64,000 bases of DNA from Atrina japonica (GCA_030159075.1 BROG01000401.1:372001-436000), one strand, 5' to 3'; counted from the first letter of the stretch, positions 44,580 through 57,196 are shown. Program-made: numbers and translations. Notes: generated from the sequence alone by a model not told the origin.

Positions 44580-45590
44580 ATGGAGAAATTAAGTGTTAGT
44601 CAGATACAAGGTTCTTAATTTCTATACATCATTTAAATCACAAGAAATACAAAAATTAAACATGTCACATTAATTTTGAATAATACTGTCTGCACGAAAT
44701 TCTTGGAAGCACTATTCTTCTTTTTTCAACATTTTAGTACCAGTTTATCTCCGATATACCTGTAATTTAAAATAACGAGGAAGTAAAATTTGTAAATGAA
44801 ATAAATGATTTCTTAAATATTTACATTAAAAGATCTACAGTATTTGCATACAGAATGATAGAAACACGTGAAGAAATAAGTATCTGATGTTAAATCCACC
44901 TATTACATGTACATTAATACTCTGGTTCCTGTGCTACAAGTCAGCTCCTAGAAATTTGACATTTAGAAATAATTAACCATTCAAATACCTAAATTTCTAG
45001 GAACATAAAGTTGATATACATTACAGTGAAATGAGACAGAACATGAGGAAACTTCTTTATATAAACATCATCTAAATTTAGTTATAAATGTGTACATGTA
45101 TAGGCCTAAATCCAACGATAGGATGTAGTTGAGTAAGCTCTACAGGATTTCCTCTCAGTTTCATCATTACAATTACAAAATCTATCTTTTTTCACTCATC
45201 TACTACTAAAATCAGCTGCAATAGATTATCGTAAATGATGTATGTAAAATATTTATGTGAATTAAAAAATAGTTTTTTTTCCAAAGAATTTCATTAAATA
45301 AATCTTTAGATTATTTTTCTATCATAAAATGTTTTAATTAACTGAAATGATAGGCATTTTTTAATCTAGATTTTAATAGATTATTAAAATTGACATACGT
45401 ATTGTATAACACACCTGAGAATTATTTTAAAATTTGCATTCTTTTAAAGAATTTCATTAAATTCTATAAATTATTTTCAATCATAAAATGTCAAATTCTC
45501 AAATAATTGAAAAAAACATGCATTTTTTAAATGTACATCCCAAATGAAGATACATATGGCTGAAATAGAGTTATTATGTGTCTGTCCTGG
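44580..45590. other. AT-rich sequence upstream of the start codon, nothing recognised
   Basis: If transcription starts close to the first coding exon, its promoter would lie here, but I see no convincing TATA or initiator context to fix a start site. Confidence 0.4.
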
Positions 45591-45845
45591 AAATATGCGA
45601 GTTCTTTTAATCCTGAACAACATATACATATATAATCAATCTCAACTGATTTACTCAACCTTACTATTTGTATATGCATACCACACTGGACCTGACCATA
45701 TTTTCACAAAATATATAGGTATATAAGATGTTTTTTATATCTGTGTATACCGCTTCTTTGTTATTACACATCAAGTACATTTAGTAAAAGTCGAAAAAAT
45801 CAAAATTATTTTTTTTTTGGTAAACACAAACTAATTCCCCTTTAA
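45590..45845. mobile_element. Right half of an AAGGGGCATTAGCTG foldback element
   Basis: ACTCAACCTTACTATTTGTA, CCACACTGGACCTGACCATA and TTTTTTGGTAAACACAAACT then AATTCCCCTTTAA match the right arm of the copy at 34687-35262. The left arm is missing. Confidence 0.6.
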
Positions 45846-46201
45846 GAGTCAAAGGGTGGTGTAAAAGAGCTCTAGTGACTTTATTTTAAGTTGAATAAAA
45901 GAATCTTACATAGACGTGTGAAGTGGATAAGGAAACCTCCGTCTGAGTGATATGAATGTGGTTGTCCACTCCGAGAGACTCCAGGGATTAGACTTTCAGA
46001 TTCTTACCGCGACAATTGAGATTTCCCTTTCCACTCAACATATCCATGTTTGGTTATTTCTGGCCCATTTTTCAATAATTTGTTTTTGAATATCCAAATA
46101 AAATCCAACATATCCAACATAACTATTTAAGCACTACATCATCAATACATAGAAGTCTTATATCATAAAATGTATTGTGACATCATAATCCTTGTAGTTT
46201 G

Positions 46202-46291
46202 TTAACCCATTCACCCCTAAAGACACATTTGGACAGGCCTAAGTCATTGATTTACAGAAGAGTCCAATGTTTTTGAGGGGTTGATGAGTTA
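46202..46291. mobile_element. Complete TTAA-type short MITE
   Basis: TTAACCCATTCACCCCTAAA is mirrored by GAGGGGTTGATGAGTTA. It is about 90 bp, with the word CATTGATTTACAGAAGAGTC inside. TTAA at the left end suggests a piggyBac-like target preference; the right end has TTAT. Confidence 0.65.
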
Positions 46292-46335
46292 TCCCCTAGG
46301 CTAGAAAGTCATAAAGGAAAAATATTACAGTAATA

Positions 46336-46484
46336 TACAGTGGAACTTATATAGAACAACCTCATAAGGGACACAAGAAAATCGGTCTTTGTACACAAAT
46401 GGTTTTGTTGGGGACAGCAAAAAATGGTCTTTGTGACCAGGTGGTCTTTATACACAGGTGGTCGCTAAAGCAATTTTTTCTGTA
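46336..46484. mobile_element. MITE-1 copy, GTCTTTATACACAGGTGGTC subtype
   Basis: The ends TACAGTGGAACTTATATA and GCAATTTTTTCTGTA are inverted over the last bases. The interior has GGACAGCAAAAAATGGTCTT and GACCAGGTGGTCTTTATACA. The flank at 46560-46680 holds a 60-bp direct duplication (ACATTGTTATGTAAnATTGT, TTGTGATTGGTAGAAATTTT). From 46690 to 47800 only a decayed MITE-1 piece near 47370-47430 is seen. Confidence 0.7.
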
Positions 46485-47804
46485 TTAATCATTCGAATGT
46501 TTAGTAGACAATATGCAAATAAGGTAAACATTAGACAAACATGGACCTCTGGAAATCTAGACCTGGGATCAGGTGCGTTACATTGTTATGTAACATTGTT
46601 TGTGATTGGTAGAAATTTTAGCTGCAGTTTGAGTTGTCACATTGTTATGTAATATTGTTTGTGATTGGTAGAAATTTTAGTTCAACTTCAGTTAAGCATG
46701 GAAACAGATTATCTTATTGTGCCTATATTCACTTGTATCACTTTTAAACAAGCTAGATTGTACAGAAGAGCACTTTAAAACTTGAAAAATTATCATTTGC
46801 TACTATATGACAGTAATTAGATCTACATCGTTGGTTCCAGCACTCATATATAATATCATATTATCAATTCATATAGCAACCTTTATAACATCTAGTGATA
46901 TTCTAGCTATCACTCTAACTTTTTTCAACTTTAAGTGTTTTGATGTGGAAGTACCAATGTTTGAAACTGTATGTTAAAAAAGATAAGTGTGTTACTTCAG
47001 AGTAATTGTATAAGTACTTATTCAAAGTTCATTGCTTCATAACTAAATGTATATAGGCCTTAATAATAGTTATTCCAACATCATATGCATCTTATTACAG
47101 TGTTTAAAACAAACTTTAAGATCTCATTTCTTTAACTAAGAATTTTGTGTGTATATTTCTTATAAGTGTAGTATAAAAATGCATGAAAGTCCTCCACAAG
47201 TGGCACTCGTTTTTTGACCAATCGACATAAAAGGAATGATATCTACTTGTATATTTATATGAACTCATTTCAGGCAAAATACAGCAAGAACACGTATCTT
47301 GTAAGACCACATTCTGACATTGCTAGTCAATGAATTATCTTTTAAATAAAACCTATTTTGAAATATTACTCATCTTGAGAGACCATTTTGCAGTACCTGA
47401 GGGGTAGAGGTGGTCTTTAAAGACAGACTGCATGTATCAGTGATATTTGGTGTCAATTAATTCAGAGGTTTTTGAGTTGATTTTTGTATGTATTCTCTTG
47501 GAAGAACCAATGGACATGAAAGTTACAATATCAGATGAAGACAAAACAAGCAACATCAGCATTGCTTGAATAGAAGATTTTATGTATGTATTTCCAATGA
47601 GGTCCAATCTTAAACTACTGTAAGCCCCCCCCCCACTGGGGCCTCATTTTTCAGCCAACTGACATGAAAGTAAAACTTGAGTCAGCATATATAACATTAG
47701 CAACATTTCTACAATGATGGGTATCAACTGGTTCAGAAGATTTAAAAAATGTTAAAATTTGTTCTGTGATTGTGACCACCGTGGATTTTGGATTAACATC
47801 AGAA

Positions 47805-47870
47805 GATTAAAATTTGAAGTGGACCAGGAATCGAACCCAGGATCTTCCTAACCCTCCGCACTTCTACATT
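47805..47870 (-). mobile_element. tRNA-derived fragment (probable SINE head)
   Basis: Reverse strand: GGAAGATCCTGGGTTCGATT then CCTGGTCCACTT contains a perfect RNA polymerase III B box (GGTTCGANTCC core). No full cloverleaf is seen, so this is treated as a SINE head or tRNA relic rather than a working tRNA gene. Confidence 0.5.
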
Positions 47871-48171
47871 ATCAATGAGAAAAAAAATAGCTTTTGAGAC
47901 TACAGTCACACTGACTTGATTACAGATTTGACTTGAGATCCAAAACACGACTTTGAATAAACTGAGCTTGTGGTTAACCCCTTAGAAAAAAAAAACAATA
48001 ATGAGAAAAGCGGAATTAAACTGACAGAAAGAATGAAAGACAAGATCAAAATGACAACAACTTTCAAAACATTATGCAATCAGTTATCTATCAATTCACT
48101 TGACTAGGATCAGGCATCTAAGGTGATGATATTTGGTTTTGAGGATAAATTGATAAGTGGCAACTTTGAGG

Positions 48172-49424
48172 TACCATATTCTTACCCAATAAGCTTCCCC
48201 TATAATTAAGATACAGTGAAACTTGTATATAAAGACCCTCTTAAGGACACAACAAAACCAGTTTTGACTTGTACACAAATGGTACTATTGGGGACAGCAA
48301 AAAATGATCTTTATGACCAGGTGGTCTTTAAACTACAGTAAAACCTGCCTTAAGAACCACCTGTGTATGAGGAGTGTTCCAAAAATAATGTCATTTGTGC
48401 ATTTTCTCACTGAAATTCTGCAGTGTGAACTCAAACTTATCTTGTTTTGATAGATAGATCACTGAAGCATAACAAAAAACTTGATTTGTACACAAATGAT
48501 ACTATGGGGGACAACAAAAAACAATCTTTATGACCAGGTGGTCTTTATATACACATATGGTCACTAAAGCAGATTTTACTGTATAGGAGAAGCAATGCAA
48601 GTAACATTATTTTTGGAACACCACTTGAAAGAATTAACTACAGTAAAACCTGCTTTAAGGATCATCTGTGTATAAAGACCACTTGGTTAAAAAGGCCATT
48701 TTTTGCTTGCTCTCTCTCTCTCTCTCTCTCTCTCCATTAGTCTTTATAACCATGTGGTCTTTATAGACAAGTGACCACTAAAGTAGGTATTACTGTACTT
48801 CGATACTCACTATTGAAAATCCTTTCTAGGCGGTTGATGATCTAGTTGCGAACCAGAAAAGTTAAGTTTCAATTTATCTCTAGTCGAACCCAACCCAGCA
48901 ACAACAAAATGTTGATAGGTGTCCTAGGTAATAGCTGCAATAATGTTAACACCATGTCTTATGTGCAGAGTGTTCCAAAAATAATGTCATTTGTGCATTT
49001 TCTCACTGAAATTCTGCAGTGTGAACTCAAACTTATCTTGTTTTGATAGATAGATCACTGAAGCATAACAAAAAACTTGATTGTACACAAATGGTACTAT
49101 TGGGGGCAGCAAAAAATGACTTTATGACCAGGTGGTCTTTATACACAGATGGTTGCTAAAGCAGGATTTACTGTATCATATGGGAAAAGCAATGCAAATG
49201 ACATTATTTTTTAAACTTCATTTGTATACAAGAATTAACTACGGTAAAACCTGCTTTAATGACCACCTGTGTATAAAGACCACCTAGTCATAAAGACCGT
49301 TTTTTGCTGTCCCAAATTGTACCATTTGTGTACAAATCAACCTCCATATAAAGACAACCTCCCTATAAAGACTGGTTTTATTGTGTCCCTAAGGGGGTCT
49401 TTATATACAAGTTTCACTGTATTA
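48172..49424. mobile_element. Nest of MITE-2, MITE-1 and mariner-like remnants
   Basis: MITE-2 mirror-end words at 48172-48205 (ACCATATTCTTACCCAATAA) and its middle at 48805-48960 (GCAACAACAAAATGTTGATA, GTGTCCTAGGTAATA) are separated by several MITE-1 pieces (48212-48347, 48336-48583, 48640-48797). A mariner-like inverted repeat GTGTTCCAAAAATAATGTCA (48373) faces TAACATTATTTTTGGAACAC (48605-48624). Part of this block is repeated at 48966-49230. A complete MITE-1 follows at 49240-49421. A (TC)n run lies at 48709-48735. Confidence 0.65.
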
Positions 49425-50295
49425 TACATCAACTTGATGTTCATTTGAACCTAACTAATATAAATTTTGTTCAGATTTTCATCTATTTTTTGGCATTTCT
49501 AAAAATAATGTAACTCTATATATGATGTGATTGGAAAATAAAATCATTCCAACTTCCGATCTACAGACAGACTAAATACAGCGAACAGAATGCTCTTTAT
49601 TTATAACGACCATGTTTGTTCTTTGGAAGCTTGGTCATTTTTAATTTGCTCATATAAAGAAAGACAAAGCAAACGTGACTAACAGACTGTGGCTAAACTA
49701 GAGATTGATGTTATTATAGGCAGCAGATTAATAGAATAAAGTTTATTTGAATTTGACATAAATTATAAATAATTACAGGACCATTTATCAATTCCGCTGA
49801 ACAGCCATTCTTTGAATACAAACAACCGATAATATTGGTATATGTCTGAGTTGTTGTGTTGTATCGTGTGATTTTTACAAATTAAAAATGCAGGAATGTT
49901 TAAAAATTTTACAGTCGATAACAAAAGCTGTAAATTCAGCTTCATCAATGGTAAATTAACACTATGTAAAAACCTGGTTGTTAAGAGCTGTCTGCCTGCA
50001 TTAAGAATATTCAAAAACATTAAATGCTCATATGAAAAACAAACATTTTTTACGGTCACAAAGTTCGGGGGCAAATCAGAGCATTTTCCTTATCTATAGC
50101 CTTAATTGTGTATTCAAATGCACAATATATTCCTTTAAGAATAATTTACATCAATTTTAATTTTGGTGAATTATTACTTTTACTCAATTATTGTTTATGA
50201 AAAACATGGGCTCCAATCATCACACTTTTAAAATGCTTCCCAAACTCTGTCATAGTCAATGGAAAATATGATAAATATATATCTTACATTTCCAT
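49425..50295. other. AT-rich sequence, nothing recognised
   Basis: No element ends, arrays or supported exons. Short open frames on both strands at 49763-50099 overlap one another and have no support. Confidence 0.5.
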
Positions 50296-50314
50296 TTACA
50301 GAAGAAACTGCCTA

Positions 50315-50580
50315 GATAGGTGGTCCTTCAAAAGAGGTTTTATTTATAGTCCCTAAAGAGTTTCAAATAAGTGTTTTTTAATATGTGGTCTTTCAAGACA
50401 GGTGGTCTTTCATGACAGTGGTCTCTCATTACAGGTTCCACAGTACATTTGAAATTTCTTGAGAGACCATAAATCACCACAAATAGAAAATCACTTTGTT
50501 AAAAATATTATTCATTATGATATTCTTGGGACACCACCTGTTTTGAGAGACCTTATTCCCACCTTGCAAAACCATAATTT
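50315..50580. mobile_element. MITE-1 copies, TCTCTCAAGACAGG subtype
   Basis: TAGGTGGTCCTTCAAAAGAG, GTCTTTCAAGACAGGTGGTC and TCATTACAGGTTCCACAGTA belong to the MITE-1 family; a second piece (TTGAGAGACC, ACACCACCTGTTTTGAGAGA) follows to 50555. Ends are partly decayed. Confidence 0.6.
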
Positions 50581-50706
50581 AGTGAATGGTGAACTTTTAC
50601 AAAACTTTTAAATCCAAAATTTAATCAATCACTTTACTGGGCTGACACAAACAAAACCTTTGGTGGTCCCACCCCTATCGCCACCCCATACCAATTGGGG
50701 ACAAGT

Positions 50707-50980
50707 TTTGTTTGTTTGTTATTGTTGTTTAACGTCCCACTCGAGAATATTTCACTCATATGGAGACGTCACCAAATGCCGGTGAAGGGCTTCAAATTTT
50801 GGCCTATGCTCGGCACTTATGGCCATTGAGCAGTAGGTTTCTTTAACGTGCCAACACCTACTGTGACACGGGACCTCCAGCTTTTACTGTCTCATCCGAA
50901 AGACAGGAAACCAACCTGTCGCCGGCGGGACTCGAACTCACGACCTTAAGATCCAGATTCAAGCACGCTACCGACTGAGT
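50707..50980 (-). mobile_element. Full-length SINE family A with target-site duplication
   Basis: Read on the minus strand, it starts ACTCAGTCGGTAGCGTGCTT (A-box region), then GTCGTGAGTTCGAGTCCCGC (B box). A core with CATTTGGTGACGTCTCCATA follows, and it ends GGACGTTAAACAACAATAAC then AAACAAACAAA. It is flanked by the direct repeat GGGGACAAGT at 50697-50706 and 50981-50990. This is a tRNA-derived SINE of mollusc type, and the intact duplication shows a fairly recent insertion. Confidence 0.92.
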
Positions 50981-51014
50981 GGGGACAAGTAAACAAAATC
51001 ATGCACATTCATAT

Positions 51015-51472
51015 TACAGTCAACTCTTGTTATAACGGCCAGGTTGGGATCCAGTAAAATTGCCGATATATCAAACATGCTGTTATATCAAATTTCTGGG
51101 CTTGGCATCAAAATAAGATTGCATGAACATCCTTTGTTGTTAAACCTGTATTAAATGTTTAACCTCAATTCAATATGATTTCAAGAATGAAATTAAATTA
51201 CTACAACAAATAAAACTGTTTTTATTGTTATTTCCATTCCATTGATTTGATAAATTATGGCAAGTTTTTCCTTTTTGATGCTTTGCTGTTATAACAAGTC
51301 AATTTTAGAGGTAAAATGCATGTTTGTTCCTGAAAATCACTGCTGGTGCCGGAAAGCAAATATGCCGTTATAACAAACAAATTAACATGGATGTAAATTC
51401 GTTTCCATGAAATTTATGCCGTTAACCAAAATGCTGTTATATTAAGTGCCGTTATAACAAGAGTTGACTGTA
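51015..51472. mobile_element. Pogo-like MITE with 27-bp inverted repeats
   Basis: TACAGTCAACTCTTGTTATA then ACGGC is mirrored by GCCGT then TATAACAAGAGTTGACTGTA. Interior words GCTGTTATATC, GCCGTTATAACAA and GCCGATATATC repeat the motif. Length is 458 bp with no open frame. TA at the ends and the CAGT start suit pogo/Tigger-type elements. Confidence 0.88.
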
Positions 51473-51789
51473 ATACCATTATGGAAGTTGTTGTATTTAA
51501 ACATACCAGTAATAACACTTAAATATTTGAATGAAGAGGACGTGTACTGGATTTTTCCTACAAGCACTTGGTGCGTGGAGGTATGAAAGACATCTAAAAT
51601 TTCATTAAACATCATCTTCACTACGAAGGACTATAGATAAGTGTTGACACAACAAGTGGTACATCTTTAAATATATCGTGTCTATTTCATGATATGAGAT
51701 TCAACACAATTCATTAAATGGATATACAAGCTGTCATTTTGATAAAAAAAACAAGTAGACCAAATTTTCATTAAAAAGGTTAGAAAAGA

Positions 51790-52800
51790 TACCATCATAT
51801 CATCATGTTCAAGTTTCACACTATCATCATATCATCATGTTCGTGTTTCACACGATCATCATATCATCATGTTCAAGTTTCACTATCATCATATCATCAT
51901 GTTCGTGTTTCACTATCATCATATCATCATGTTCAAGTTTCACACGATCATCATATCATCATGTTCGTGTTTCACTATCATCATATCATCATGTTCAAGT
52001 TTCACATGATCATCATATCATCATGTTCGTGTTTCACTATCATCATATCATCATGTTCGTGTTTCACACGATCATCATATCATCATGTTCGTGTTTCACA
52101 CGATCATCATGTTCATGTTTCACACGATCATCATATCATCATGTTCGTGTTTCACTATCATCATATCATCATGTTCAAGTTTCACATGATCATCATATCA
52201 TCATGTTCGTGTTTCACACGATCATCATGTTCGTGTTTCACACGATCATCATATCATCATGTTCGTGTTTCACTATCATCATATCATCATGTTCAAGTTT
52301 CACACGATCATCATATCATCATGTTCGTGTTTCACACGATCATCATGTTCAAGTTTCACACGATCATCATATCATCATGTTCATGTTTCACTATCATCAT
52401 ATCATCATGTTCGTGTTTCACTATCATCATGTTCAAGTTTCACATGATCATTATATCATCATGTTCGTGTTTCACACGATCATCATATCATCATGTTCGT
52501 GTTTCACTATCATCATGTTCAAGTTTCACACGATCATTATATCATCATGTTCGTGTTTCACACGATCATCATATCATCATGTTCGTGTTTCACACGATCA
52601 TCATATCATCATGTTCGTGTTTCACACGATCATCATATCATCATGTTCGTGTTTCACACGATCATCATATCATCATGTTCGTGTTTCACTATCATCATAT
52701 CATCATGTTTGTGTCTCACTATCATCATGTTCAAGTTTCACACGATCATCATATCATCATGTTCGTGTTTCACTATCATCACTTTCATCATGTTTATGTC
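51790..52800. repeat. 30/32-bp array ATCATATCATCATGTTCGTGTTTCAC
   Basis: Two interleaved unit types: ACTATCATCATATCATCATG then TTCGTGTTTC (30 bp), and ACACGATCATCATATCATCA then TGTTCGTGTTTC (32 bp). TTCAAGTTTC replaces TTCGTGTTTC in about a third of units. Long plus-strand open frames (333 and 331 codons) cross it only because no unit variant contains a stop. From 52801 to 53160 nothing is recognised. Confidence 0.95.
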
Positions 52801-53164
52801 CCTTGATCTTCCTGTACATTTCTATGACATAAGGTTATAACAAAATCCCTTTTAATCTGCAAGATGCCTCATGTTTCAGATAACACTGGGTTTTTTTCCA
52901 TTTATGGTATGGCAAACTTTATCAGACTTCCTCATACTTCCTTTTTGTCTGATATCATCAGATACATGTGGTTATTTATATCTTATGTAAGGCCTATTGT
53001 GTAACTATAATTATAAACTTATTTGAGGAAGTTTTGCATATAAAAACATGGTTTAAAGTATCTTTTTGTATGCTAATAAAATTTTATTAGATCACAAATT
53101 TCTAACCAGAAATGTTCTGATTACAAAGAGTAGTTTATTTTGTACAGTGTATTAACAATAATTA

Positions 53165-53165
<1 letters not shown>

Positions 53166-53211
<46 letters not shown>
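53166..53211. repeat. (GT)n microsatellite
   Basis: About 22 uninterrupted GT dinucleotides, followed by TTTTTGTGTTGTATGTATGG. Confidence 0.98.
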
Positions 53212-53215
<4 letters not shown>

Positions 53216-53285
53216 TGTGTTGTATGTATGGATGGATGTGACTGTGTGTGTTAGGACATTCAATATCTACATGTAAGAAATAAAA

Positions 53286-53462
53286 TACAGTGGAATCTCG
53301 TTATGTCAAAATCAGATGAGTCGAAATTCGCTTTGAACAACCAGTCCAAATTTAAATGATAGAAAAATAAAAGTTAATTAAATATTAGTTATCTTAAATT
53401 CCGGATATTTCGAAGAAATAGGGGTGGACCCATGAACTTTGAGACAACAAGATTCTACTGTA
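53286..53462. mobile_element. Pogo-like MITE, 177 bp
   Basis: TACAGTGGAATCTCGTTATG is mirrored by GAGACAACAAGATTCTACTG then TA. The interior is AT-rich with CGAAATTCGC and GGATATTTCGAAGAAATAGG. From 53463 to 54620 nothing further is recognised. Confidence 0.82.
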
Positions 53463-54621
53463 CAATATTTATTACCTAAAGAGTAACCATGTCACCCTGA
53501 AACATTTATGTCACCCCTATGCTGGTTTATGTCGCCCTCTCCTGCAAGGAAATATATGCGCGTACGGTTCAGGTTTTTTTTCTAGTAGGCTTTGAGGCAA
53601 TCTCTATCACATGAGTTATGAAACGTACATTTGCTCGATGCAGACTGGAATGGAGAGAAACAACAGCTAAAATTTAATGATTTGACAGAATTGATACAAC
53701 GTTGGTACAAGTCAGCCTTGATGGAGGCTTGATAATAAAAATCGAGAAAAAGAGCCCTCGGGTAACATAATGCCTCTCAGGTGGACAAATATTCATGTCA
53801 ACCCAAAACAAGGGCAATAATTTATTATTGTATAATATTATATCAAGGTATTGTCTTGTTAAAACGAGTTATGAATTATCTTGTTCTAACAAGATATCAT
53901 GTCGTAATAACAGGATATTACGTCAGTATAACAAAATGTTTGCTGCAACTTGACATGTTTGTATGTTGGTAACACATTAGTTGTAAATAATGATGAAATT
54001 ATTGCTCTTTGAAGAAAACATCAGAAATATAAAAAAAATTGTATGAGTACATACTCAAATTTTTGGTACTGTACTCAAGGTATATATTAATTTTTTAGAG
54101 GAATATCATAAGTGTGACCAAAACTTTTTAATCTGAATGATGAAAATGACAATGTGTCATTCTATTCAGTCAAATCAGAAGTTTTACAAATGACTTCATA
54201 GTCACAGGAATTTTCCTCACAGTTTTGGGGATGGGGCCTAGCCTATTTGAATTAGGAATTTTAGTAACATTTTTTGAAATTTGGAAATTAAAAATACATC
54301 AAACTGTTTGAAAAATATATGAATCTCTTCAAAGTCAATTTCATTTCATTTCAATTGGGAAATTATTTAATGCAAATTGGGGGGAAGGAATTTTTAGCAC
54401 TGGGGATGGGGTCTTATTTCAGTCCCCTTTGATAGGTTTAGAAAACCCTGAGTCAAAATAACAAACACTTAGCTTGATCGTTGAGTAAATCTGGTGATTT
54501 CAAGCTCTGGTTTAGTTACATTATATAATTATATACTCAAGTTTGAGCTAGCAGGCCCGAGTCAACAAAATTCAGAATACATACTGACAAACTATACAAG
54601 AAACCTCATACACAAAAACAA

Positions 54622-54803
54622 TATAGTCAAACTTGCATTAAAGGCCACATCTGTATAAAGGGCACCTTCTTATAAAGGCCAATCAAAAGTAACCTTTGTT
54701 AACTTTTTCTATAATGAGTAAACCTCTTTATAAAGGTCATCTGCCTATAACAGCTACTTTTGAAATTTCCCTTAAGTGGACTTTATAGACAAGTTTGACT
54801 GTA
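54622..54803. mobile_element. MITE-1 related element, ATAAAGGCC subtype
   Basis: TATAGTCAAACTTGCATTAA is mirrored by TAGACAAGTTTGACTGTA. Interior repeats of TATAAAGGnCA run in one orientation. From 54804 to 55457 nothing else is recognised. Confidence 0.8.
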
Positions 54804-55457
54804 TATTTCATACATGTGCACATACCTGATAAACTTACAATTATGGCAATCATATAGACTATTTCACCAATAGAAATATTTATCCATCTAAATCTGTGGC
54901 TTTAATAAAGAGCATATACTTCCCACAGTTAGATTACATCTACATGTATATACACAAGCTATTGATCATTGGTAAAAAAAAAAAAAAAACAAAGCACAGT
55001 TTACTATGACATTATTAACTGTTACACCTACAGTGTAATGTACTGGTAGCTGAAGTAGGCCATATTTTTGTTATCCCAACTTACCAAATCAGATATAAGC
55101 CTATTAAACCAGGAAGAAAATTCACCATATTCATAGCTACAAAACTTTACTTGACAATGCATATGTTTCATTCTTGAAACTTTATAGGGAAACTTGCATA
55201 AACATTTCAACCTAACCACCAAAAGACATATATAGTGTTGATATGTAAAAATATGAAATATGAAAAATAAATATATCTACATGCAGGCCTGTCAGATGCA
55301 GGGGGGCACCACCCCAATAATTTGACAGTGCATTGTTCAAATTGTATCATTATTTGCACACACAGTTTATATATAGGCCAAGTTTATGTAGCCCCCTCCC
55401 TAGTATGAATTCTGTACTGACAGGCCTGTAAAACATGAACATGGTTTTATATACAAA

Positions 55458-55548
55458 TTAACCCTTTCACCCCTGAGTATCTGAGTGGAATACTCTATTC
55501 TAATGTATCAGACCAGTCTATTATGGTCTATATGGGTGTAAGGGTTAA
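55458..55548. mobile_element. TTAA-type short MITE
   Basis: TTAACCCTTTCACCCCTGAG is mirrored by TGGGTGTAAGGGTTAA, with TTAA at both ends and 91 bp in length. It is the cleanest copy of this family in the window. Confidence 0.8.
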
Positions 55549-55633
55549 ATATAACATTTTTCCCCTCACTGCTTACATATTTATATATGAAGATATACAG
55601 AACAAACAGATTCCATCAAAACACAAACAATGG

Positions 55634-55808
55634 AATGTGTCTTGAGAGAGACCACCCTTTCTGTAGCTGAAATGTGATCTTTCAAGACAGGTGGTCTCTC
55701 AAAAGAGATTAATTTTCTTTCAACGACTGTTTAACAAAACTGTTCTGATAGTGGTCTCATAAGACAGCTGTCTTTCATGACAGTGGTCTCTCAAGACAAG
55801 ATTTACTG
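55634..55808. mobile_element. MITE-1 copy at the head of the 46-bp array
   Basis: CTTGAGAGAGACCACCC near the left and GGTCTCTCAAGACAAGATTT then ACTGTA at the right are the inverted ends. The interior holds TTTCAAGACAGGTGGTCTCT and CTTTCATGACAGTGG. Its right end is the part amplified in the array that follows. Confidence 0.7.
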
Positions 55809-57196
55809 TACCAAACAGACACATGACAGTGGTCTCTCAAGACAAGATTTACTGTACCAAACAGATACATGACAGTGGTCTCTCAAGACAGGTTTTACTG
55901 TACCAAACAGATACATGACAGTGGTCTCTCAAGACAAGATTTACTGTACCAAACAGATACATGACAGTGGTCTCTCAAGACAGGTTTTACTGTACCAAAC
56001 AGATACATGACAAAGACAAGATTTACTGTACCAAACAGATACATGACAGTGGTCTCTCAAGACAAGATTTACTGTACCAAACAGATACATGACAGTGGTC
56101 TCTCAAGACAAGATTTACTGTACCAAACAGATACATGACAGTGGTCTCTCAAGACAGGTTTTACTGTACCAAACAGATACATGACAGTGGTCTCTCAAGA
56201 CAAGATTTACTGTACCAAACAGATACATGACAGTGGTCTCTCAAGACAAGATTTACTGTACCAAACAGATACATGACAGTGGTCTCTCAAGACAAGATTT
56301 ACTGTACCAAACAGATACATGACAGTGGTCTCTCAAGACAGGTTTTACTGTACCAAACAGATACATGACAGTGGTCTCTCAAAACAAGATTTACTGTACC
56401 AAACAGATACATGACAGTGGTCTCTCAAGACAAGATTTACTGTACCAAACAGATACATGACAGTGGTCTCTCAAGACAAGATTTACTGTACCAAACAGAT
56501 ACATGACAGTGGTCTCTCAAGACAAGATTTACTGTACCAAACAGATACATGACAGTGGTCTCTCAAGATAGGTTTTACTGTACCAAACAGATACATGACA
56601 GTGGTCTCTCAAGACAAGGTTTACTGTACCAAACAGATACATGACAGTGGTCTCTCAAGACAAGATTTACTGTACCAAACAGATACATGACAGTGGTCTC
56701 TCAAGACAAGATTTACTGTACCAAACAGATACATGACAGTGGTCTCTCAAGACAAGATTTACTGTACCAAACAGATACATGACAGTGGTCTCTCAAGATA
56801 GGTTTTACTGTACCAAACAGATACATGACAGTGGTCTCTCAAGACAAGATTTACTGTACCAAACAGATACATGACAGTGGTCTCTCAAGACAAGATTTAC
56901 TGTACCAAACAGATACATGACAGTGGTCTCTCAAAACAAGATTTACTGTACCAAACAGATACATGACAGTGGTCTCTCAAGACAAGATTGTACCAAACAG
57001 ATACATGACAGTGGTCTCTCAAGACAAGATTTACTGTACCAAACAGATACATGACAGTGGTCTCTCAAGACAAGATTTACTGTACCAAACAGATACATGA
57101 CAGTGGTCTCTCAAGACAAGATTTACTGTACCAAACAGATACATGACAGTGGTCTCTCAAGACAAGGTTTACTGTACCAAACAGATACATGACAGT
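55800..57196. repeat. 46-bp array, about 30 copies, each carrying a MITE-1 terminus
   Basis: The unit is CCAAACAGATACATGACAGT then GGTCTCTCAAGACAAGATTT then ACTGTA: 20 bp of flank plus 26 bp of MITE-1 right end. A recurrent variant has GACAGGTTTTACTG. One unit near 56010 lacks 16 bp and one near 56987 lacks 4 bp. Copies are otherwise nearly identical. Confidence 0.97.

Noticed and set aside
47805..47870. Possible tRNA gene on the minus strand
   Set aside because: The B box is perfect but the acceptor and anticodon arms cannot be formed convincingly, so it is better explained as a SINE head or tRNA relic.
51805..52832. Two overlapping plus-strand open frames of more than 330 codons
   Set aside because: The sequence is a simple ATCATC-rich array. 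Overlapping frames are open at once, which is a property of the repeat rather than of coding selection.
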